Shown: positions 44,210 through 53,975 of the stretch, piece by piece | How positions within the stretch are numbered: position 1 is the stretch's first letter | Layout: every line of letters begins with the position of its first letter | From: Acanthosepion pharaonis | Lineage: Eukaryota > Mollusca > Cephalopoda > Sepiida > Sepiidae | Direction: 5' to 3' | Length of the DNA: 64,000 nucleotides | Assembly (NCBI GenBank): GCA_903632075.3 | Contig: CAHIKZ030000029.1 | Location: forward strand, 1,082,501 to 1,146,500 | The notes under the pieces: generated by a model | Databases searched by the model: none | Told to the model about the DNA's origin: nothing | What the model saw: only the letters and a program-made list of their open reading frames with translations | Position numbers and translations under genes: made by a program

Positions 44210-44710
44210 CTATTCAAAATTAATTTTATTAAGGTTTGTTTTTAATTTTTTAATGTAGATAGCATCAAAAATGTTTAGTTTCTGTTTATTATTTTCATGA
44301 AAACGTATAAAGGTATTTTCAACAAGAATTTGTCTAAATGGTGAATGTGGACAGGAATGCTGGTGTAAATGTTTAGAAATGTTAGATGCATCATTCAAAT
44401 GATTACTCAAGCTACAATACAACGTAGTTGTAGTGTGACCAACATATATATTATTTTTCTGTTGGACATTTTTCTGTTCCAAGAGACATTTAAATTTACA
44501 TACAATGTTGGTTTTCTGTAACCCGATAATTGGTGGGGAGGGGTCATTAGTAATGTTTAAATTGGATATATTGAATTTGGTATAGTTTTTAATTACTTTT
44601 ATTTTTTTAGTAGGATGCGTGGTGGATATTTTTATACTGTTTATAATGAGACTATATTTGATTGCGATATAAAAGTTTAATATGTTTAGAATTATTTGAA
44701 GAAGTATCAT
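44210..44710 (-). CDS. GIY-YIG endonuclease domain of Penelope-like element (degenerate)
   Basis: This 166-residue open frame is the C-terminal nuclease of the element. GIY-YIG enzymes nick DNA to prime target-primed reverse transcription in Penelope-like elements. Visible motifs: TNIVCKFKC (about residues 67-75, in the place of the first GIY strand), NIYVGHTTTTL (about 87-97, the YIG equivalent), SNHLNDASNISKHLHQHSCP, RQILVENTFI with the metal-binding Glu at about 131, and a C-terminal IKKLKTNLNKINFE. The arginine expected after the YIG strand (LSRRL in relatives) is replaced (LYCSL), so the nuclease is probably inactive. The N-terminal 60 residues continue the upstream RT region. The start codon is simply the first Met after a stop. 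Confidence 0.75.
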   Translation of the reverse strand: MILLQIILNILNFYIAIKYSLIINSIKISTTHPTKKIKVIKNYTKFNISNLNITNDPSPPIIGLQKTNIVCKFKCLLEQKNVQQKNNIYVGHTTTTLYCSLSNHLNDASNISKHLHQHSCPHSPFRQILVENTFIRFHENNKQKLNIFDAIYIKKLKTNLNKINFE

Positions 44711-46070
44711 ATCCTATTTGCTTTATATTAAATTGTCTAATAGAACATCTTATTCGTTCATCGACAATCTAATTAGAGAATTTATTAATAAGAAGAGTTT
44801 TTTAATAATTTTTTGTTCAATCTAGAAAAACTGGTTTCGAATGAGTTAATTTTTGCACGGTTTTTATAACTGATATTTCATAGCAATTAGGGCATTCACT
44901 CTTATAGTTAAGAGTGTTTATGTTAGTACGTTATTTATATAGGGAGGATAGTGAATTTATTATTATTAGTGTTTATCAATATATCTAGAGAAGAAATCTA
45001 TGTACATTGAATGACAGAATCATTTTGGGATTGTTTGGGGAGTTGATATATTTCAACCATATTCTTGACTAAGATAAGAATATGAACGACATATCTTAGG
45101 TCTACGTATAGTTTTTATTTTTTTTAAATTTATTAAATATATTATTTCCGAGACTAGACATACAAAAATTACTAAAAGTTGGGCCCAGAGCTGAACCCAT
45201 AGAAACACTATCCCGTTGTACATATATATGACATTGCGATCGTAGAATTGTACTTCAGTAGTGCAGGTTAGAAGTAGTCTCGGTAAATTTTGAGTGGAGA
45301 TAGAGATGCACTATTGTATATGTTTCTTATAATAATATAAATAATTTCGCTAACTAGGGACATTAGTGAATAAATTTTTCAATATCAATTTTGTCTTTAT
45401 TAGGTTTTTCTTTTTTTAGAATGTGAATTAATTAAAGAGTTGATTTCATGCTGTATTTATTGGGAATGTATGATTTTTGTTAATTGATACACAGGAAGTT
45501 GAATTTGACTGATATTAGAACGGAGAGGATAGTTTTGTTTGTGTGTTTTTTAGTGCCATACGTGCACTATTGTATATGTTTCTTATAATAATATAAATTA
45601 TACAATCATACATCTTATAATAATATAAATTATACAATTGTACATTTTCTATGAAATTCATCAATATTTTCTATTAATTTCCGTTTCTATCAAACCTATT
45701 TATTGCAGGCCTATAATCCCCAATTATTTTAGGACGATTAAAACTATCGTGTTCAGCATTATTATGAGAAGTTTGTTAATTTCAGTTGGCTAGTAAGATT
45801 CCTAGTGATTTAAAAAAATACTATGACCATAAAGTACTTGTTCTCGTTTTGTAGTATAATCCGATTTGTTCAAAAAAACAGAAATGTTTGTTTTGTCTGT
45901 TTTTTAACGATTATATCCAGATGATTTCGTAGTTCCTTAGCGGAATTTGTAATAGATTTTTTTTAATGTTTTTTTTCTTTTGTCATGCCTAAACTTGACT
46001 GCTTTATCTTTGAGTAAGGCCCGAAATTCTGCAGTTGTTGCGATCAGTTGATCTTCTGAAAGAGTTTCGA
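44711..46070 (-). pseudogene. Penelope-like reverse transcriptase, decayed
   Basis: Minus-strand frames, much interrupted by stops, retain recognisable blocks in the right order: AEFRALLKDKAVKF (about 45980-46035), KTDKTNISVFLNKSDYTTK (about 45845-45910), QRDSVSMGSALGPTF (45175-45219, the conserved SMGSPLGPT-type motif), YVDLRYVVHIL (about 45075-45110, in place of the catalytic YVDD/IDD block), and ISSLDILINTNNNKF. The catalytic second Asp is lost (YVDL). With stops throughout, it cannot encode an active enzyme. The GIY-YIG domain follows at 44210-44710. Confidence 0.75.
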
Positions 46071-46158
46071 TATTTTCTTCAATTGACAAATAACAGTTTT
46101 ACTTTTCTGATAGACGCAGAAAATTTGTCTTAGATATAAAAACACAGTGATAAAACAA

Positions 46159-46199
46159 CCCCTGAAGATGACATTTTGTTAATGTCGAAAGTACTCGGT
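46159..46199 (+). ncRNA. Hammerhead-like motif in right arm of Penelope-like element
   Basis: CCC, CTGAAGA, T, GACAT-TTTGTTA-ATGTC, GAAA, GTACT, C, GGT. Helix II is a perfect 5-bp stem, helix III the palindrome AGUACU, and the triplet CUC with C at 46196. Helix I is CC/GG. One extra U lies between the core GA and helix II. Confidence 0.6.
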
Positions 46200-46337
46200 A
46201 TAAATGAATATGCATCAATAGAGTAGCTTTCATTCTTCCTTTAATAAGAATACTAAGAATCTTGTCCGTGAATACAAGAAGTTCATATTAAAAAAAAGTT
46301 CACAAAATTTGTCTAAATTATTTAATGAGACATGCGT

Positions 46338-46370
<33 letters not shown>
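46338..46370. repeat. (TA)n then (TG)n between Penelope-like element and LTR
   Basis: The AT run and GTGTGTG separate the right arm of the Penelope-like element from the first base of the LTR. Confidence 0.95.
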
Positions 46371-46373
<3 letters not shown>

Positions 46374-46425
46374 CGAACAATCACGTGGTCAAGATAACCA
46401 CTCAGTTGTGGAGCAAGCTGAGTGA
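46371..46425 (-). mobile_element. 3' LTR of gypsy-type element, outer 55 bp (split by LINE)
   Basis: TGTCGAACAATCACGTGGTC ... GCAAGCTGAGTGA is identical to the start of the intact LTR at 58564-58618. The rest of this LTR resumes at 53666. On the element's own (minus) strand this is the end of the 3' LTR (...GTTCGACA). No target duplication of the LTR element itself is evident against the 58837 flank. Confidence 0.92.
46412..46425. repeat. Target-site duplication of Tx1-type LINE, left copy
   Basis: AGCAAGCTGAGTGA, repeated at 53652-53665 at the other end of the LINE. In the unbroken LTR the sequence occurs once (58605-58618). Confidence 0.9.
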
Positions 46426-47217
46426 ATATATTTATTGTACATTAGTACAAATGCGGCACAAGGCCAAAAAGGGGTTAGGGGTGAAGGACGGTCATCCCAA
46501 TAAAAATCAATCACTGACCCTATCATACAGAACAAAAACAAAACACATTTATCCATACCTTTCTTACTACAAACACCAAAATGCCTCTTTGACTCCATGA
46601 AAAAAACCTAAATAAACCCCTTATTTACAAAATATTGTCTGTGGGGGAGGGCATAAAAACAACAACTTCTAAAAAAAATGATCCCCAATGAATATATACA
46701 AAATGGCAAAATATATTTACAAGAAACTAAATAAAATTAGTGTTAGTAATAAAACCCCCACAAACTATTGAATGTGGCAGAAATATCAGTTAACCGGACG
46801 AAATCGATGCGGGACTTTTGAAAAAATAAAGCCACACTCATTCTTCCCAAGCATTCACACAGGCACACACTCATTCATACACAACAACAAGTACGAAAAC
46901 ACACGCACGAAAACGAAAAGCGCCCGCATCTACCAGAGAACTGACATCACTGACCACCTAAAAACGAGGGAGGGATGGGGAGTTAAACTAAAGAAAAAAA
47001 AAATGGGGACAGAAATAAAAGGACCAATGCGCAAATACACCCTAGCTAAGTTTACCAGAATAGAAAAACTAAAAGAAAAAATACAAAAAACCTAATCTAA
47101 CCTAACTCTGGGATGGGTTGCCTATGTTCAACCCAGGAAAACAATATCCTTAATGCCTAACCGGCATCCAAATGCCACTCAAGGTCAGCCCTTTTACTCG
47201 GCACATTCGCGCAAGAA
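46426..47217 (-). other. 3' UTR of Tx1-type LINE
   Basis: Non-coding sequence ending (minus strand) TAATGTACAATAAATATAT directly before the target duplication. AATAAA could serve as poly(A) signal. A 107-residue plus-strand frame at 46772-47095 is antisense and shows no domain. CCTAATCTAACCTAACTCTG lies near 47091. Confidence 0.7.
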
Positions 47218-47615
47218 TCACCCACCTTTGCTGAATTCCGATGAGGTGAGCCGCCGCCTTTCCGTCCTGATCTTGACTTTAAGCTGATGCTTAAAGAACA
47301 AGATCAGTTGGGAAGAAGTGAACTTCTCGCCCTCATGAAATCCCTTCTGACGCGTCGTCCAAATCACGACTCTCATAACCCCTAGTAAGCAACAGAACAC
47401 ATAGTGTTCAGCCTTCGTCATCTGCGGCACCACATTGCTACAAACAGAACTGGCTTCCAGGACAAAAACTTTCTATACAGCATGCGAACCATGAGGCCTT
47501 CAACAAACTTGCACAACGGCACTACCGCCCTGCACTGAAAGAAGGCGTGACCAATAGTCTCGACTTCCCCCGTACAGCGACGACAGTTTGGATATTTCTC
47601 AAGCCTGCTGAACAA
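47218..47615 (-). pseudogene. LINE ORF2 C-terminus with Cys/His finger
   Basis: Two overlapping minus-strand frames. The first (47418-47615) has YPNCRRCTGEVETIGHAFFQ followed by C, a CxxC...H...C zinc-binding pattern found at the end of Tx1/L1-type ORF2 proteins, probably aiding RNA binding. The second (47218-47433) has YVFCCLLGVMRVVIWTTRQK and LILFFKHQLKVKIRTERRRL, the usual final helices. A frameshift near 47420 separates them. The region joins the RT frame ending at 47850 through further breaks. Confidence 0.7.
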
Positions 47616-47849
47616 AGTCTCTTGCCGACCCAGAGGGCTTCACGAATCACCAGCCAGGTGGTGATGCCTCATCGTTATTGAGACATTTCAACCCGGGCGC
47701 CCAAGGCCATATCGAGCGAGCCTCCTGCTTCGTAAGACCGAGCTCGCCAATCAGATCATCTTGTACGGACCCCTAACTAAAACTTGATATAATGCCTTGC
47801 GAGACAACGCCTGGGCGTTGGAGAGACCATCCGAAGCCCAAGAGGAGCT

Positions 47850-49537
47850 TCAGAGCGCGACGACATTCACGATAAAAGAGCACTCGGCACGTGGTAAACG
47901 GCCGGCCTCTTGTTCGCACGAGTGCACACTTTTCAGGGTTGGAAAATGTTTCTGGACGTCTTCTTTCCAAAAGGCACCCTCCTCATTCGACCCACGACAC
48001 ATTCGGTCTAAAAAGGTAATGCGAAGCATATATTGACGGATCTCAATGCTAGGCATCCCCAGACCGCCCTCAGAGGGATGGAGGCAACAGACCTCGCGAG
48101 ATACCAAAGGGGCCTTGCCTCTCCACAAGAAAGAGAACAAGGTCCGGACTAATGACATTAGCCGGGCATACGGGAGTGGAAGCACAGAGAGTCGGTAGAG
48201 GAGGATCGGATAGATGTGTGAAACACATACTTCCGCCCTTCCCTTCAGGGAAAGTCTCCTCCGAGACCACAGATTAACCGCGACCTCGGCCTTCCCTTGT
48301 ACCTCCGACCAGTTCATTTCCAACTGGAGATCAGGACCGAACCAGACGCCGAGTATCTTGATCGGCCCATCCGTCCAGAGGAAAGGTCCGGGAAGAGAAA
48401 CTCCCTTCCACGCACCCAACCGCAAGCCCACAGACTTATCGCGGTTGATCCTGGCCCCTGTTACCATCTCATACCCACTGATTTCTTTGCTGACTTCGTC
48501 AATCTCGGCTCTGCTCGACACAAGAGCCGAAACGTCGTCAGCATAGGCAGAATACCTGGCCGAGGTGGTAGCGCCAGGCAGGGTAATTCCGCGCAGGACC
48601 GGATTCGCCTTTAACTTGCGAAGGAATGGTTCCAACGCAAGAACGTAAAGCAAGGGCGATAGCGGACAACCTTGACGAATGGAGCGAGACAATACGAAAG
48701 GCTCCGACCTTACCCCATTCACTTCCACCAGCGCACCGGGGGTCGCATACAAGAGTCGGATCCAGGAGCGAAAGTCGGCTCCGAAACCGGCCGCCGACAG
48801 GACAGCCTCCAGAAACCGATGGTCAACCCTATCGAAGGCCTTGGACTGATCTAAATTGATCAGCGCGGCTTCACTGTCGACTTGTTCTAAGATCAAGCGT
48901 ACCATATGAAGGTTATCCTGAATCGTCCTGCCCTTCACAGCACAAGTCTGTTCGGGGCCAATCAGACGAGACAGGACAAGCTGCAAACGGTTGGCTAAGA
49001 TCTTCGCCAAAATCTTTAAGTCAGTATTTAACATCGTCAAAGGGCGAAAGTTCCCTAACCCATCCCCACCATTCTTGTCCTTACGCAGCAACTTGATCAC
49101 ACCCCTGGTGAAGCGTCGGGGTAAAGACCCTGCTTCATCCAGTGGTTGTAAATCAGCTGCAGCAAAGGAACAAAAATGGGCGACAGCCTCAAGTACACTT
49201 CGTAGGGAAGTCCATCTAGTCCCGGAGACTTATCCAGGCCAACCTGCTTCAGCGCATCCCAGATTTCCGACTCTGTTATGGGACCCTCGCACCTAGCCGC
49301 TTCAGCTGCCTCAAGGCAGGGAAAGTCAGCCAAATAGGCGTCGAACTGAGCAGAGCTCAGACCGGGCTCCCTGGTGAAAAGATCCTGAAAGTAAAGCCGA
49401 AAGGCCTCGCATATGCCCGCGCTTGTAGTCACGGTCCGCTTATCCGGCAATGTGACGCACGCTATATGTCGCTTATCCGCGTTCCGATTTTCCTCTGCGC
49501 GCAATTCTGCGGCCATATTCGTCGCCTCAGAAGACAT
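47850..49537 (-). pseudogene. LINE ORF2 reverse transcriptase domain (frameshifted)
   Basis: The frame 49097-49537 carries the pre-RT region ending LDKSPGLDGLPYEVYLRLSP. A frameshift near 49100 leads into a 416-residue frame (47850-49100) with FRPLTMLNTDLKILAKILAN (motifs 1-2), INLDQSKAFDRVDH (motif A, Asp about residue 84), RQGCPLSPLLYVLALEPFL (motif B, 142-160) and YSAYADDVSALV (motif C, YADD at 186-189). The thumb-region block FLWRGKAPLVSREVC and SEGGLGMPS follows, as in Tx1-type elements. All RT catalytic residues are intact; only the frame is broken. The enzyme would prime cDNA synthesis on nicked target DNA. Confidence 0.88.
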
Positions 49538-49752
49538 TCTTTTAGCCTAGCCCTAACTACCAGAGCTTGATCCTTCTTGATAAGCAAGGAGGCCAACTCT
49601 GCCTTAGCTAAGACTATGTCCCCACTAACACGGGATTTGACGGCCCGATTAACTTTATCTTCTAATGCCGTTTGCGCCGCTAGTCTATCTAGATTGAGTC
49701 GACGACTAAAATCGGCAGCAAACGTTCTAATTTTGATTTTAATTTTCCCCAC
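49462..49752 (-). pseudogene. LINE ORF2 linker between endonuclease and RT
   Basis: A lysine/arginine-rich frame (KIKIKIRTFAADFSRRLNLD ... LASLLIKKDQALVVRARLKE) continues the endonuclease frame after a frameshift near 49745 and overlaps the RT frame. Helical, charged linker sequence of this kind is typical between the two ORF2 domains. Confidence 0.65.
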
Positions 49753-50599
49753 CAGGCGTTACCCACAACCGCCCCGTCAATTCCCTCTGAATCATTAGTA
49801 GCAGCTGGTCCCGGAAATCCTGCTCACCAAAAAGTGAACAGTTAAATTTCCAGTAACCAGCCATTCTAACCTTAGGCTTATCTAAGTTTACACGGACCCG
49901 GACAAGCCTATGATCCGTATAAACTATATAGTGGAAACTTGGACACTCTAAGAGCCCTACGTCGACTCTCCTAACTAACACTCGGTCCAGGTAGCTCGCA
50001 AGCGAGCCAGGAGCCGAGTCGCCACTAGTTGTCCAAGTCCATGCTACGTCCTGAGGGTGCTCATTCCGGTACTTATCGACAAGATCAAACCTGCCGATAA
50101 AGTCCCGAAATGCCTTCACATCAGGATTTTTAGTACCCGGTTTTTACCTATGCGATCTATCTCAGGGTCAAGGACGGCATTCCAATCCCCGCTAAGACTA
50201 CCCGACGAGAAGTCGTCAAAACGGCTCGATCTGCCGAAACAGAGCAGGCCGCTCAGTATGACTATTGGGCGCATAAACCCCAATGAGACGTAAAGCCTTA
50301 TCCTTTATAGTAACATCCAGCACACAAAGCCTGCCCGCCGGATCTGCGAAGACAAGGGAACATGCAGCCTTCAAAGACTTGCTCACTAGCCAAGAGACAC
50401 CCCTCGAACGACCATCAAAACATGCTGAATAAAGGGCGAACCCCTTAGACAGTATATCCTCACGGTCATGAGAAGAAAACCGGGTCTCTTGCACACAACA
50501 CACATTCACCCCGAGGCGCTGAAGGTCACGAGAGAGCCTCGCCCTGCGAGACTCGGACCTCAGGCCCCGCACATTTAAAGTAGCTAACCAGAGAGCCAT
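49739..50599 (-). pseudogene. LINE ORF2 apurinic-type endonuclease domain (frameshifted)
   Basis: ORF2 starts at 50599 with MALWLATLNVRGLRSES (metal-binding Asn in LNVRG) and CCVQETRFSS (catalytic Glu). After a frameshift near 50220 the short segment 50110-50218 carries LSGDWNAVLDPEIDRIG (the GDxN motif). After a second shift near 50125 the frame 49739-50119 has FRDFIGRFDLVDKYRNEHP, TWTTSGDSAPGSLASYLDRV and FHYIVYTDHRLVRV (the catalytic Asp-His pair, normally SDH). The domain nicks target DNA to begin target-primed reverse transcription. All key residues are visible, though in three frames. ORF2 begins about 10 nt after the ORF1 stop. Confidence 0.85.
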
Positions 50600-50610
50600 G
50601 AGAAGTCCGA

Positions 50611-52715
50611 TTAGGGTTGTTTACCTGCTTTAAACATGGCCGGGGTAAGGATACCGACAGCCTCTCCCATAGACCCATGGCCCATTTCAGTTTTGATGGT
50701 ACCGTCTTGGGAGATTCCACCGATATCCCAGGGAAAGTTAATTTCAAAAGCTCTATACAGGGATGGGTGAACTAAAACGGGGACCCTCCCTGCACAAAGT
50801 TTAGATAGCTGATTCAACTGTTCATTATGAGTGATGGCAATGGGCAAGGCCATTTAAAAAAGAAGCAATCGCCTCCTCGATCATTGCCCAAATTGGCTTG
50901 GCCCCACTTCCAGTCCGCACCACTGTTAAAACTCTTTGGGCTTGTGGAAAATGATAGGGTACTTCCACATCTTTATCGGCATACTGCCTAATTGAAAGCA
51001 GGTACTTTAGCTCCTTAATTCGGTTTCCGTAATCTCGGGCTCTCTCTGCTTGCTCAGAAGAAATTCTACAGAGGTCCTCGCCCGAGTTGAAGAAGAATTT
51101 TTTCTTTTTTTTTTCTTTTCCTGATTGAGAGGGGCTTCGTTCGCGCTTGGAGGGGGGAGGAGGCATTTCAGATTTCTTTTTGACGGGGGAAGGGCTAGGA
51201 GTGTGGCGAGGGGTTTTAACAGGAGAAGGGCTAGGAGTGTGAAGCGGGGTGTGAAACGATCTATGTTGATATGGGCTGGGATCTCTACTGAGAGGACGGG
51301 CTTTTGTTGGTGAAGATTGAGGGGAAGGCTTACTTTTGGATGAAGATGTGGACGGGGCAGAGGACGAGGAAGGAGTGGCATTTGAGTTGGTTTTAGCTTT
51401 GCTGTCCAACTTTCTTTTCAGCTCTTTAATCTTTTCAAATTTTTCGAATCCCGGGTCGAATTTTTTGCATTGCTCTTGTAGAGAGGCCGGAGCATCGCCC
51501 TTGACGTTGCCAGATGGAGTGGGGCTGTCCGTGTCTTTGGCCCTCAGGGCATCAGGGGACTGAGGGCCCGCTGTCCGGATCTTCCCTCTGGCCTTACCAG
51601 CCACCAGCCATTCCCCTCCCCTTCTCCACAACTGCACTAGCAGCGGGCGAAGGCTCTTTGGGGAATGAGGTCTTTGATGTAATCTCAACCGGTGGTTTAA
51701 CCGACCCGGTCCCGGAAGCTGGTACGCCCATTACAGGCGAGGCGGAAGTTACAGACGCGGTCAGAGGGGGATCTTGGTTGACTGGAGCTTGACCACCAGA
51801 GGCCTTCTTCTCTGGGCAGGAGGAGGAGAGATGACCAGTCACTCCACACCTCCAGCATACCGGTCTTCGGCCTGTTACTATGACCGGCAATTTCAAGCCT
51901 CCAACATCCAGACAGTTGGGGATGGAGCGGAAGGCTTTCTCATCCAACATGATGTCAAAGCTCCACCCCCGCTCAGGCTATCACATGAGGCGCCCAGAAT
52001 TTCGCCGTACTGGGTAAAGTAAGCCGCGAGATGCTCACCGATAACCTGAGGAGGGACCTCATATACTGTTACCCTGGTCCTTCTGCGGCCTTCGTACTCC
52101 GTGCGCAGGATAAGGTCTTTTGTGATTAGCTCCCGGCTCGCCGCAGCTACGCAATCTTCTGCTGTGGGTAACAGTACGTCCCACATGAAAAACTTTGCGC
52201 CCTTAACTATTCTTAGGGGGCTTAAACCCCAAGGACTCTAGTGATTTTAACACTATGTTTTTCGTCGAACGACAAATTTTGCGCGTACGCTTGTCGACGA
52301 CGAAAACTGACACAATTCGTTTCTCAATCTTCTTCAATTCCTGGGGGTCTTCTAAGAGTCCACCTTCTACGACGAGGTGAGCGTAACTCTTAGCACGCTC
52401 CAAGAACTCCGCAAGATTGATGATACATTTCGGTGGGGACGACCAACAAGAGGGCGATTCCCCGGCCTCTGCATTCGTAGATGCGTTGTCCTTTACTTCT
52501 TCATTGACATTTCTTTTTTCCGCCTCCATATTTTCGGAGGCTTTTCTTAAAGTGTCTACAATTTCCTCATTTGTAGGAACTCTGGGCAGGTCCGGGTATT
52601 CCTCCATATTATTTTTGTCCGGGGGGTCTTTTTTGGGATTAAAGAGGTGTTTCCTCATATTTCTTTTGAAAGAAGCAATTTTAGGCTTCTTTTTAACAAT
52701 AAGGAATGAAGGCAC
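50611..52715 (-). pseudogene. LINE ORF1 (gag-like RNA-binding protein, frameshifted)
   Basis: ORF1 runs from ATG at 52715 to the stop at 50611, roughly 700 residues over five frames. In order: a charged N-terminus (KKPKIASFKRNMRKHLF ... EIVDTLRKASENMEAEKRN); a frame change near 52205; an RRM-like region (FFMWDVLLPTAEDC ... RTRVTVYEVPPQVIGEHLAA); a change near 51960; LDVGGLKLPVIVTGRRP and the zinc knuckle CWRCGVTGHLSSSC (CX2CX4HX4C); a change near 51650; a Ser/Pro/Lys-rich low-complexity stretch with repeated TPSPSPVK; and, after a last shift near 50850, a C-terminus ending GILTPAMFKAGKQP. ORF1 proteins bind the element RNA and form the retrotransposition particle. Confidence 0.82.
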
Positions 52716-53651
52716 TTTTTATCCTTCTTATCCATTTTTTTTAAACAGCGAAGGGGGGGGAAGGGGGAGGGTGGGAAATTTATGGGCGAGAGGAAAAGAA
52801 ATAAATTAACTAAACAAACTCAACAAAATAATTATGCACAATTAAAAAACAATTACATTAAGGGAACACGGTTCACTTAAACGTATACAAATATCGCCTA
52901 AAGGCGAAACAATAAAAGACAAACAATAAAAATAAAAACGTTAGACAATAAAAAAAACAGAAAAAACTTCGACAAAAGCCGAAGCTAAAATAAAATCAAA
53001 ATGGCCGACGTCAACAAAAATTACGAAACAATAACACAAAGCTAGTTACAAAAAATGGCCGACGTCAATAAACAAAAAAAATACGTAACGAAGACAGACG
53101 AAGCTAGACACAAAAAATAAAAATGGCCGACCCTAAGCGAGTCGAACCAATAAACAAAAGAAAATAGATTAAAACGATTACGTAAAAATTAAAAGGATGA
53201 AAACAAATAAATAAATTAATAAGAAATTACAACAAAACACAGAATAACGAACAGGACGAAAATAAAGAAAATGACAATTAACACGAAAAACTAGAATTAA
53301 AAGGGGTAGAAATGAGAAGAAATAACTGCGGAAATTACAGGAGAGAAAAAAAAACGAAATTCAAAAAAGCAAATTAGATTAAAAAGGAAAACGAGTAAAA
53401 ATTAAAGGGAGTAAAAATTAAAATAGGAAAACTAGAATAAACAGAATAAAGGGTAAAAAAATTAAAGGGGGAGGGAAAAAAAAATGGAGAGTAGAAAGAA
53501 AAAATCAAAACTTTTACAATAAGGTCGTAAATGTACAAATAAAATCGACAAACTTTAAACAAAAAAGCAGTTCAAACGGGCAACAGGTACAATCACACAA
53601 AAAACGTGGAAATGTCAGCAGGGGTCCAAAAATTGACAAGTAATGACTCAA
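52716..53651 (-). promoter_or_regulatory. 5' UTR/internal promoter region of Tx1-type LINE
   Basis: 936 bp upstream of ORF1. AAAATGGCCGAC occurs three times at about 60-bp spacing (52998, 53052, 53120), twice extended to GACGTCAA. AANATGGC is the YY1 consensus, a site also used in the mammalian L1 5' UTR, though here it lies antisense to the element. That comparison is inference. Confidence 0.55.
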
Positions 53652-53665
53652 AGCAAGCTGAGTGA
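53652..53665. repeat. Target-site duplication of Tx1-type LINE, right copy
   Basis: AGCAAGCTGAGTGA, matching 46412-46425 exactly. Confidence 0.9.
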
Positions 53666-53920
53666 AGACTAATTCAACATAGAGACAGAGCTATTTATGG
53701 TGCAATGGAGCATCTCATTATGCTAAAGTGGGATAGTCCATTGCTTGGGCTGTGATTGGCTGCTGGTACCTGAGTGGAAGTATTACTATATAAATACTAG
53801 CATGATTTCTCAGTTTGCAGGATATGTATTAAGTTACAACCTGCTTTATTTTTGTCTGCCAGCTGGACGCTAGTTGGAACTCTTACGCCGGTAAGTGCTT
53901 TTTATTATTGTTATTCTACA
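53666..53920 (-). mobile_element. 3' LTR of gypsy-type element, inner 255 bp
   Basis: AGACTAATTCAACATAGAGA onward matches 58619-58836, but keeps 37 bp (CTGCCAGCTGGACGCTAGTT and neighbours) absent from the other LTR. It ends ...TTATTCTACA, the complement of a TGTAGAATAA LTR start. With 46371-46425 the reconstructed length is 310 bp. CTATATAAATAC near 53788 could be TATA-like on either strand, and AATAAAGCAGG (minus, near 53843) could be a poly(A) signal. Confidence 0.9.
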
Positions 53921-53935
53921 TCTCCTTCCCCCCCA
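53921..53935 (-). other. Polypurine tract of the LTR retrotransposon
   Basis: TCTCCTTCCCCCCC on the plus strand is GGGGGGGAAGGAGA on the element strand, directly beside the 3' LTR, as expected for the plus-strand primer. Confidence 0.8.
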
Positions 53936-53975
53936 TCGCGTGTGGGTAGTGGCCTTTGGGGAGGGATGAGTTCCT

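Larger units (their letters stand above)
43809..46337 (-). mobile_element. Penelope-like retroelement with inverted arms
   Basis: A minus-strand RT and GIY-YIG nuclease relic is bracketed by inverted arms of about 190 bp: GTCTCATTAAATAATTTAGA at the left against TCTAAATTATTTAATGAGAC at the right, extending through CGAGTACTTTCGACAT / ATGTCGAAAGTACTCG. Both outer ends abut (TA)n. Penelope-like elements are known for paired repeats, a GIY-YIG domain and hammerhead motifs in the repeats. Total about 2.5 kb with many stops. Confidence 0.85.
46426..53651 (-). mobile_element. Full-length Tx1-type (L1-like) LINE, about 7.2 kb
   Basis: The 7,226-bp insertion is bounded by a 14-bp target duplication. 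On the minus strand it has a 5' UTR, ORF1 with a CCHC knuckle, ORF2 with an apurinic-type endonuclease and reverse transcriptase, and a 3' UTR ending in AATAAATATAT. ORF layout, the C-terminal FLWRGK...GGLG block and the CRRC...GHAFFQC finger fit the Tx1 branch of L1-like elements. Both ORFs carry frameshifts, so this copy is full-length but not coding-competent. Its GC content is much higher than its surroundings. Confidence 0.88.

Noticed and set aside
46772..47095. A 107-residue Lys/Thr-rich plus-strand frame
   Set aside because: It is antisense to the LINE 3' UTR and shows no recognisable motif.
48214..51792. Plus-strand frames within the Tx1-type LINE (for example 48214-48546, 49577-49798, 51514-51792)
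   Set aside because: They lie antisense to well-recognised ORF1/ORF2 domains and have no domain of their own. The higher GC content of the LINE keeps antisense frames open.
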